Below, one piece after another: positions 7,978 through 13,306 of a stretch of DNA of 13,306 nt. Numbering within the stretch: the first letter of the stretch is position 1; each line of letters begins with the position of its first letter. Below the pieces are notes generated by a model. The model was not told where the DNA came from, did no database searches, and worked only from the letters and a program-made list of their open reading frames with translations. The position numbers and the translations under genes were made by a program. The stretch comes from Planctomycetota bacterium (GTDB lineage: Bacteria; Planctomycetota; Planctomycetia; Pirellulales; Pirellulaceae): the NCBI GenBank assembly GCA_024274855.1, contig JAJSAJ010000637.1, positions 1-13,306 of the forward strand, written 5' to 3'.

Positions 7978-8149
7978 AACCACCGTGTGGCCAAGTGCCC
8001 TCGGCGCGTTCACCGGCGTGATTTTCGACATGCAACGGCTTGCCTTGCCACGCCTCACACCTGCCGGCAGGTCCAAAGTCCCCGTAGTATTCGGCCCGGC
8101 ACAACCTTCCCCCCTTCCTATTTGTGTCCAAATCAAGTGGAGATGCCCC

Positions 8150-9373
8150 ATGTCCAACCCAAACACAAACCGGCGCCAATTCGTCAGCGGCATTGCCGCG
8201 GCGGCCACCGTGACCATTCTGAATCCGTCGCTGGTCCACGCAACCAAGGCTAACTCGAAAGTTGCGATCGGACTGATCGGGTGTGGGAATCGTGGCCGCT
8301 GGATTGCCAAGCTGTTTAAGGAACATGAGGGCTATCAGGTCGTGGCGACCGCGGATTACTTTGCTGATCGCGCCAATGCCGCGGGGGATGAGCATGACGT
8401 GCCGGCGAACCAGCGATTCGATAGTCTTTCGGCATACAAGCGACTGTTGGATTGCAAACTCGATGCGATCATGGTCGAGAGCCCTCCGTTTTTCCATCCC
8501 ATCCATGCGGCAGCTGGTGTTGAGGCAGGCAAACACGTCTATGTGGCCAAGCCGATCGCGGTTGATGTTCCAGGGTGTCAGTCGATTGCCGAGTCGGGCA
8601 AGAAATCGACCCAAAACAAACGGGCATTCCTAATCGATTTTCAGACGCGAGCCGATCCCTTCTATATCGAGGCGTTGAAGCGAACCCACAACAACGCCCT
8701 CGGCTCGCTCGTTTTTGGCGAATCGACCTACCATGCGTCGAATCCGTTCGTTCGCCAAAACCTGATCCTGGCCAAGAACCCAAATGATCCGGAAGCCAGA
8801 CTAGCTGCGTGGGGCCTGGATCGAATTCTGTCGGGAGACATTATTACCGAGCAGAACATCCATACACTCGATGTCATGAACTGGGTTATGCAGAAACCAC
8901 CGGTCAGCGTTTGGGGAACTTGCGGCAAGAAGGGACGCGAGGATGTCGGTACCTGCAACGATCATTTCGTGCTGACGTACGACTACGGTGACGGCGTCGG
9001 CATCGCGTTCAGCTCGCGACAGTTCCAAGGGCACGGATCGAAACCGGATGGCATTCGCAACCGCATGTTCGGTTCCGACGGTGTGTTGGAAACGGCGTAC
9101 GGTGGTGATGTCCTGATACGCGGCAAGAACTTTTACCGAGGTGGCAAATCGCCCCGTATCTATCGCGACGGTGCATTCGCGAACATCACGTGTTTCCATA
9201 AACAGATAACCGAAGGCCTGTTCGACAACGTCACGGTCGCCCCAAGTGTCCAGAGCACGATGATTACGATTATGGGCAGAACAGCCGCCTACACCCGGCA
9301 GCCCGTGACCTGGGAACAGACTCTGAAATCGACCGACAAGCTGGATGGGCGACTCAAGGGGCTCAAGTCATAA
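8150..9373 (+). CDS. Tat-exported Gfo/Idh/MocA family oxidoreductase
   Basis: Encodes 407 residues. ATG 8150 has AGTGGAG 8 nt upstream and begins directly with a Tat signal (NRRQFVSGIAAAATVTIL, residues 7-24); longer in-frame extension upstream is not needed. The NAD(P)-binding fold shows AIGLIGCGNRGRW (39-51). The usual EKP motif is AKP (133-135, in VYVAKPIAVD). The substrate domain carries DIITEQNIHTLDVMNW (~229-244), with His238 and Asp241 in the place of the catalytic motif, a wording typical of planctomycete members. The family catalyses NAD(P)-linked oxidation or reduction of sugars and cyclitols; substrate cannot be assigned. Tat export implies that the folded protein, probably with bound cofactor, acts outside the cytoplasm. 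It ends in TAA, with the REPIN-like repeat 137 bp downstream. Confidence 0.92.
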   Translation: MSNPNTNRRQFVSGIAAAATVTILNPSLVHATKANSKVAIGLIGCGNRGRWIAKLFKEHEGYQVVATADYFADRANAAGDEHDVPANQRFDSLSAYKRLLDCKLDAIMVESPPFFHPIHAAAGVEAGKHVYVAKPIAVDVPGCQSIAESGKKSTQNKRAFLIDFQTRADPFYIEALKRTHNNALGSLVFGESTYHASNPFVRQNLILAKNPNDPEARLAAWGLDRILSGDIITEQNIHTLDVMNWVMQKPPVSVWGTCGKKGREDVGTCNDHFVLTYDYGDGVGIAFSSRQFQGHGSKPDGIRNRMFGSDGVLETAYGGDVLIRGKNFYRGGKSPRIYRDGAFANITCFHKQITEGLFDNVTVAPSVQSTMITIMGRTAAYTRQPVTWEQTLKSTDKLDGRLKGLKS

Positions 9374-9509
9374 CACGGCAGGGCCGCAACCAAATCCAAG
9401 CTACCGCGTGGCATTCCCGTTGGTCGGCGAAACTCTGGCAAACATTTGACGTAACTGTTTAGCTGTCTGCAGTAGGTCTTGCACCTCACTGCTGTTTTTT
9501 CGGTTGATC

Positions 9510-9691
9510 GACCCCAACGGCCTTGTGCCGTTGGTGAACGCGTCTATTGAGCTAAGAGCAACGTGGCACTCCAAAGCCCCCGCTCCCTCCCCGCCGCTTT
9601 GGGCGGCGGGGAGGGAGCGGGGCGGGGGCATTTCACCACATCGCGTTAGCTCACGAAACGTATTCACCCATGGGACAAGCCCATGGGGGTC
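9510..9691. repeat. REPIN-like inverted pair of palindromic repeats around a GC-rich hairpin (copy 2)
   Basis: Two 29-nt hairpin units face inward: 9510-9538 (minus sense) and 9663-9691 (plus sense). Both fit TTCACC-N6-ACAAG-N6-GGGGTC with self-complementary N6 arms, AACGGC/GCCGTT in the first and CATGGG/CCCATG in the second. Inside each, GGTGAA is followed at the same distance by a CGTYT motif and GAGCTAA (9538-9556, and complement of 9646-9666), so the whole 182 bp is an imperfect nested palindrome. The centre is the 20-bp hairpin at 9578-9622. The copy at 1625-1743 has the same order and orientation. The origin is probably a non-autonomous mobile repeat. Confidence 0.8.
9578..9622. repeat. 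Perfect 20-bp GC-rich hairpin
   Basis: Arm 9578-9597 (CCCCGCTCCC then TCCCCGCCGC) pairs perfectly with 9603-9622 across a TTTGG loop. It lies at the centre of the REPIN-like element. No T-run follows, so it is not a classical intrinsic terminator, though it could stall polymerase. Confidence 0.85.
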
Positions 9692-9745
9692 CCTTGAGAA
9701 CCGTTCTCCTCCATTTGGGCAGCGTGTTACCATTTAACAATGTTT

Positions 9746-9899
9746 GAAGCTAGGCTTTGCCTCAAAACGGGAGGGCGAGGCTCCTGCCGAGCCGTTTCGG
9801 CCGACAAACAAGAGGCTCAGCAGGAGCTTCGCCCTCCCGGAAACCCCTCGCCCTCCCGGAAACACTGCTTCTCCGGGTCTTGAGACAAAGCCTGGAATC
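9746..9899. repeat. MITE-like element with nested inverted repeats
   Basis: Outer imperfect arms of 20 nt (9746-9765 and 9880-9899) match at 16 positions. Just inside, a 26-nt arm at 9768-9793 (CGGGAGGGCGAGGCTCCTGC...) pairs with 9814-9839 at 24 positions. CCTCGCCCTCCCGG near 9846-9859 partly repeats the right arm. Translated, the arms give EGEAPAEP- and AGASPSR-like peptides, which I recall as frequent spurious proteins in planctomycete annotations and a sign of a dispersed repeat. No transposase is present. It ends 54 bp from the stop of the CXC gene. Confidence 0.75.
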
Positions 9900-9953
9900 T
9901 TACTTCGCAACTGGCGTGCACGCCATGCGGCGAGCGCCGACGCGCCGGAGTTC

Positions 9954-10436
9954 TCAGAATTCGCCTGATCCGAACGGTCCTGGCTGACCGCACCCGTCGC
10001 ATGGCAAACTGACACCATACGTGCAACGGTTGCAGTCTGGACAGTGCCACTCGCGCCAATCCCGGCATTCCCGACAGTCTTCGCAGTGCCAAGTGCAACT
10101 GTCTTGTACGACCGCGTTGAAACAGAAGGAATACCAGTAAAGCTCGTCATCACAGCCTGGACAATGATATCCCTTTAACACCTGCCGAAGCACCACGTGA
10201 CCGTGGCCACAAGGCATGTCGACCGGCGAGTCCAAGTCGGCTTCGGTAAGCGCCTGTACGCGAGAAATATTCTGAATGGCGCACACGGACAGTTGGTTCA
10301 GGTCGACACCATTTAGCGGGTTCTCGCAATCGCGGCACCCGCATGCGGCGCCGCATGGCTCGTTTTCCCGAAAGCACTTGCACCGTCTGGTACGACATCC
10401 ACTCTTGCAATTACACGTTACAGTCTTTTCCATCAT
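9954..10436 (-). CDS. Small Cys-rich protein: CXC (Tesmin/TSO1/MSL2-like) motif plus CTCHY-like zinc finger
   Basis: Encodes 160 residues with 23 cysteines. I chose the ATG at 10436, with GGAG (complement of 10448-10451) 11 nt upstream; the frame extends to a TTG at 10478 without a good ribosome site. Residues 8-37 carry nine cysteines in the pattern CxC-x3-C-x4-CxC-x6-C-x3-CxC-x2-C, then N39, as in the zinc-binding CXC motif of eukaryotic Tesmin/TSO1 and MSL2 DNA-binding proteins. Residues 46-75 are Cys-poor. Residues 92-149 hold more CxxC pairs, including WHCEDCRECRDW then REWHCPDCNRC (116-138), which resembles the CTCHY zinc finger of Pirh2-type proteins. No signal peptide, so probably cytoplasmic. 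It starts 28 nt after the Agl23-like stop and may be co-transcribed. Zinc and DNA or protein binding are inferred. Conserved Cys spacing makes a real gene near certain. Confidence 0.8.
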   Translation of the reverse strand: MMEKTVTCNCKSGCRTRRCKCFRENEPCGAACGCRDCENPLNGVDLNQLSVCAIQNISRVQALTEADLDSPVDMPCGHGHVVLRQVLKGYHCPGCDDELYWYSFCFNAVVQDSCTWHCEDCRECRDWREWHCPDCNRCTYGVSLPCDGCGQPGPFGSGEF

Positions 10437-10464
10437 TTTTTCCGTAACTCCATTAACGTAGGGG

Positions 10465-12045
10465 TTAAAGTCTGCCAAGACGCCTCAAATGGGCTTCCCA
10501 CAGATCCATGCGGACCCAGAGCATGGCCATCACATTGGGCCGAATTGCGTAATAACCGGTCATCAAATGTGTTGACTCGAGGCAAGATGTCAACCGGGCA
10601 TCATATTCAGGTGACGCGATTACGATCGGTGCCGCCGGATCCGTCGGCATGTCTGTCCAGTATCCAACGTGCCTAAATCGACGCAAATACCAAGGAAGCG
10701 GCCAGTAGTTCGGATCATTCCAGATCACGTTGATTGGAACGTCCCACTCTTGCTCGTCGGCCTCCGCGAGTTCCACAACGTCGCGGGCCAACCGCTCCAC
10801 ATCGGGTAGTGTTCGCACATAGAGAAACGGATTCTTCGCGTCGGATGACAACGGGAAACTGGCCTGGTAGGCTTGCCAGCCAAGATGCCCGGCCCCGGCC
10901 AACAAGATCAAAACGACGATCCCCTTTCCTGGCCATGTCGGGATGATCCGAACAAGCGAAACGGCACCGACTCCCGCCAGAAGAACTGTACTACTGAGTG
11001 GTCCCATCAGACACCAGGGCGTCTTGTACGGGATGACGCTGTAGATCGCAATCAGTGTGATGCTGTAGAACCCGAGCCACCGCACCAACGAAACGCTGAC
11101 ACCCGGCAGGCTTCGCCCGCTCGGAAAAAGCGCCAAGATGAAGCCGAACCACGCCAACAGAACGGTCATTCCCTCCGTCCAGACGGGACCGTCCGCAGGA
11201 TGTCGCCAAGTGAGAAGTTGCAGAAAATAGTACCACCGATGTGCGTGAATCGATCCGGTTCCCGACCGGTTGAACCATGCCGCGTACGTCAGAATACCGT
11301 CCCATGGACCTCGTGGGTTTGTCGCCAAAGACGACAACAACAACGCGGCAACGCTAAACGCAACGAACAGGCCAAGTCCCCAATGCCAAAATGGTCCACC
11401 GCGATCGCCGTGGCACGACGCGGATTGGTCAGCCTCGGCACGTGTCAGACGAGACCAACCGATAGTCAACAGATACGCAACCCCCATCGCAACGTAGACC
11501 AGCAGACTCGTCTCCTTGGTCGCTTGCATCAAACCCAACGAAACGCCGGCGGCCACCATCCATCGCAGCCGACCAGTACGAAGGTAACGCCATGTCGCGG
11601 CAATCGTAGCCAATACAAAAAACACCAGCAGCGATTCGTGGATGTAGTACCGGTTGTAGAAGACCATGGCGGGCGAAACGGCGGTCAGTGTCGCCGCACA
11701 CAACGTCGCCGCCTTCCCCAATCCATCGGCCAAGAGAGCCAATAACAAGATCAAACCGACACCGAAACAGACCGTCACGACGCGAAACGTCGCCTTTGAT
11801 GTTTTGGAAAAATCAGACGCCCCTTCAATCCAAACGCTTGGCAGCGTCGCATAGGCTAGTGTAGGGCCATGAAACTCGTCTGGATTGTACGTGTATCGTC
11901 CTTGTTGCCAGAGTGTTCGGAATATCGCGGCCTGGACCGCTTCGTCGGCATGCATCGGCCTCTGCGAAAGGCCTGGCAATCGAAATGCCGCGGCACCGGC
12001 CACGATGCCTGTCAGTGCCACGAAAAAAACAAGGTACTGTTTCAC
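10465..12045 (-). CDS. Agl23-like / GT39-type membrane glycosyltransferase
   Basis: Encodes 526 residues from GTG 12045. I prefer this start to ATG 12081 because AAGGA (complement of 12056-12060) sits 10 nt upstream, overlapping the stop of the preceding gene; ATG 12081 has no ribosome site. A first membrane helix (YLVFFVALTGIVAGAAAF) is followed by RPMHADEA with the Asp34-Glu35 pair typical of GT-C enzymes, then GRYTYNPDEFHGPTLAY, the signature wording of TIGR03663 (flippase activity-associated protein Agl23). YNRYYIHESLLVFF matches the next conserved loop. About ten further hydrophobic segments follow, and a soluble C-terminal region from ~390 on. Such enzymes move sugars from polyprenyl-phosphate carriers to acceptors at the outer face of the inner membrane; donor and acceptor are unknown. 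The tight junction with the BNR gene suggests translational coupling. Confidence 0.85.
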   Translation of the reverse strand: MKQYLVFFVALTGIVAGAAAFRLPGLSQRPMHADEAVQAAIFRTLWQQGRYTYNPDEFHGPTLAYATLPSVWIEGASDFSKTSKATFRVVTVCFGVGLILLLALLADGLGKAATLCAATLTAVSPAMVFYNRYYIHESLLVFFVLATIAATWRYLRTGRLRWMVAAGVSLGLMQATKETSLLVYVAMGVAYLLTIGWSRLTRAEADQSASCHGDRGGPFWHWGLGLFVAFSVAALLLSSLATNPRGPWDGILTYAAWFNRSGTGSIHAHRWYYFLQLLTWRHPADGPVWTEGMTVLLAWFGFILALFPSGRSLPGVSVSLVRWLGFYSITLIAIYSVIPYKTPWCLMGPLSSTVLLAGVGAVSLVRIIPTWPGKGIVVLILLAGAGHLGWQAYQASFPLSSDAKNPFLYVRTLPDVERLARDVVELAEADEQEWDVPINVIWNDPNYWPLPWYLRRFRHVGYWTDMPTDPAAPIVIASPEYDARLTSCLESTHLMTGYYAIRPNVMAMLWVRMDLWEAHLRRLGRL

Positions 12046-12058
12046 GCGACAGGTATCC

Positions 12059-12997
12059 TTACCATAGGCGGACGCGGGCATAACTGATCGTATTCTGACT
12101 ACCCTTTTGAAGGCCCAGCAAATCCACGGTTTCTGATGGCGGACTGCCGCCCCGAACCGTGGCGGTAAAGAACGATGTGAACGGACGTTTTAGCGGAACG
12201 CGTACCGAATCGCCTGGCGAACCATCGCTTGCCAGTTCCAACACACGGTTTTCCGAGACAGATGCGCCCTTGGAGTCGTTGCCGCTAAGGTAGTAAAACA
12301 CCAGCAGACGATTGTTCGGCGCCACCTGAAACCGCGCGGCACTCGCGATCAACCGAGATCCTCCTTCGCTGGCCGAAACAAGCGACCGCTTGGACAGGAT
12401 TTTGCCGTCCCGCAAGATCGCATAGTTCAATGCGTTGGTCTGCCTGGCATCCGGGAAAAAATCCTTACGCAACCGAATATCGAGCGCCCGTTCGGTCCAG
12501 AGGACATGAACACGGCCGTCCGGGCCTACCCAAAGATCGCATGGAAAAATGTGTCCGCCAGTCTTGTCACGGCTTGCAATCTCAACCCACTTGTGAAACG
12601 TGCCTTTCGTAACATCGTCGTTCCACGTGTAGAACAGCCTTCGAAAATCGTAGTCCCAATGGCGACCAGTCAGTTGTTTCTTATAGGCTCGCCACTTCAA
12701 ATTGGGCTCCATGATGTCACTGACACCACAGAAATGAACCGCTCGGTGTTTCAACATGACAGTTGGATAGCAGACACGAATCGGTTGCCGTTTGTCAACC
12801 TGATCACCCCAGGGCCAATCCAGCTTTCCATTGGCACTCCAGGTTCCTCGCGCGTCGCGAAAAGCCCATTCCGAATGCGTGTAACCGATATTCTGGAATA
12901 GGATCAGTTCGTTATTCACTCCATCCGCGGCGAAACTGCGATAGGAATGCTCGGTAAACGGTGGCGTTCCGTCCCATTTGGGCAGAATTGTCTGCAC
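12059..12997 (-). CDS. BNR-repeat-type protein, main open part (gene interrupted upstream)
   Basis: The frame from GTG 12997 encodes 312 residues, but it is unlikely to be the true start: coding-like sequence continues upstream in the same frame to an in-frame TAG. It has no recognised catalytic motif. Short DGxxH/W blades such as DLWVGPDGRVHVLWTERALD and RFQVAPNNRLLVFYYLSG, and FTEHSYRSFAADG and ELILFQNIGYTHSEWAFRD, suggest a BNR/sialidase-like beta-propeller seen in planctomycete secreted proteins. It ends in TAA at 12059, inside the ribosome site of the following glycosyltransferase. Role unknown; perhaps recognition or breakdown of glycans. Confidence 0.65.
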   Translation of the reverse strand: MQTILPKWDGTPPFTEHSYRSFAADGVNNELILFQNIGYTHSEWAFRDARGTWSANGKLDWPWGDQVDKRQPIRVCYPTVMLKHRAVHFCGVSDIMEPNLKWRAYKKQLTGRHWDYDFRRLFYTWNDDVTKGTFHKWVEIASRDKTGGHIFPCDLWVGPDGRVHVLWTERALDIRLRKDFFPDARQTNALNYAILRDGKILSKRSLVSASEGGSRLIASAARFQVAPNNRLLVFYYLSGNDSKGASVSENRVLELASDGSPGDSVRVPLKRPFTSFFTATVRGGSPPSETVDLLGLQKGSQNTISYARVRLW

Positions 12998-13306
12998 AGG
13001 ATCCTTCGAATCGGAAGCGTTGAATTGGAGAATCCGGGGGCTGGCCGGTCCTGAATACGCACCCGGTTTCGCCAGAGTCGGGTTGACAGACAGGAAGACT
13101 CGACCGTCTTGAAATCCGACGATCGGGCTAGGCTCGCGCGTCCTGCCGCTCGGATCCTTACACTACAATTCCCACCCATTCTGATTTCGTTTGAACAACA
13201 TCCACCGGCAATTGTTCAGCGGCTTCTGTTGCTCCAGTTTCTCGATCCCACTGGCAAAGACGATGTCCTGAACTCGGACCAGGCAGGTTGAACCGTGACA
13301 CCACAA
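12998..13306 (-). pseudogene. 5' part of the BNR-type gene, with an in-frame TAG; extends beyond the window
   Basis: Read on the minus strand from 13306, the frame that enters the 12997 ORF is open except for one TAG (complement of 13163-13165). Before the stop it reads LVRVQDIVFASGIEKLEQQK, then RWMLFKRNQNGWEL; after it CKDPSGRTREPSPIVGFQDG, then RVFLSVNP. Between the TAG and 12997 there is no ATG, GTG or TTG in frame, yet the peptide fits a propeller blade, so the gene was once continuous. A CAG (Gln) to TAG change would explain it. The real start lies outside the window. A sequence error or stop suppression cannot be excluded. Confidence 0.6.

Larger units (their letters stand above)
7690..8149. 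other. Divergent intergenic region of 460 bp between ilvC and the oxidoreductase gene
   Basis: It contains two plausible promoters, one for each flanking gene, listed separately. The 5' leaders would be about 78 nt (ilvC) and 165 nt (oxidoreductase). Open frames running through here lack ribosome binding sites and recognisable domains. I see no riboswitch or leader-peptide attenuator; the ilvC leader has no run of Ile, Leu or Val codons that I can make out. Confidence 0.5.
9374..9953. other. Repeat-rich, gene-free region of 580 bp
   Basis: No gene is supported. Positions 9374-9509 hold nothing I recognise. Then come a REPIN-like element (9510-9691), ~54 bp of plain sequence, and a MITE-like element (9746-9899). 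The strong hairpins lie between the convergent 3' ends of the oxidoreductase (+) and CXC (-) genes, and could stop transcription from both sides. Confidence 0.6.

Noticed and set aside
9744..9987. Short plus-strand frames giving EGEAPAEP- and AGASPSR-like peptides
   Set aside because: They are translations of the inverted-repeat arms of the MITE-like element, in two frames at once, as expected of a repeat and not of a gene.
10873..11745. 290-codon plus-strand frame
   Set aside because: It is antisense to the Agl23-like glycosyltransferase, which has clear family motifs and membrane helices; the plus-strand product is a low-complexity Arg/Gln-rich shadow.
3921..13165. Reassignment of both TAA and TAG to Gln in this organism
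   Set aside because: The oxidoreductase, glycosyltransferase and BNR genes end at TAA at natural protein ends, so TAA acts as a stop. Only TAG suppression stays formally open.

Overview
The window looks like a chromosomal segment of a planctomycete, probably related to the Pirellulales. This is inferred from gene families and not from any marker gene. The families are an OprO/OprP-type porin with an N-terminal coiled coil, a Tat-exported Gfo/Idh/MocA oxidoreductase, a GHL10 family glycosidase-like protein, a secreted cysteine-rich protein, a BNR-type protein and an Agl23-like membrane glycosyltransferase. The intergenic regions carry dispersed palindromic repeats. No rRNA, tRNA, CRISPR array, transposase or phage gene was found.

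Layout. Positions 1-1569 (+) hold the 3' part of a family-10-like glycosidase gene. Positions 1570-2128 are a gene-free stretch with a REPIN-like inverted repeat pair (1625-1743) and a palindrome next to a TTGACA box. Positions 2129-6466 (+) are three closely spaced genes: an outer-membrane porin, a small secreted Cys-rich protein interrupted by an in-frame TAA, and a 743-residue fusion of a dicarboxylate/glutamate-type carrier with a periplasmic solute-binding domain. ilvC (6589-7689, -) converges on them. A 460-bp divergent region (7690-8149) carries a plausible promoter for each flanking gene. A Gfo/Idh/MocA oxidoreductase follows (8150-9373, +). Positions 9374-9953 hold a second, longer REPIN-like element and a separate MITE-like element. 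The minus-strand cluster 9954-13306, read right to left, encodes a BNR-type protein (5' end outside the window, broken by an in-frame TAG), an Agl23-like glycosyltransferase, and a 160-residue protein with 23 cysteines combining a CXC (Tesmin/TSO1/MSL2-like) motif with a CTCHY-like zinc finger.

How the genes may work together (inference). The porin, Cys-rich protein and carrier/binding-protein fusion share strand and tight spacing. They could form an uptake route: outer-membrane pore, periplasmic capture, inner-membrane carrier. ilvC is a housekeeping branched-chain amino-acid gene. The GHL10 protein, the BNR protein, the oxidoreductase and the glycosyltransferase fit the carbohydrate-rich lifestyle of planctomycetes but show no specific shared pathway.

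The points most worth a second look are the CXC/CTCHY protein, the two REPIN-like elements with covarying stems and a shared inner motif, the carrier fusion that lacks the usual transport motifs, and the two in-frame nonsense codons in otherwise coherent reading frames.
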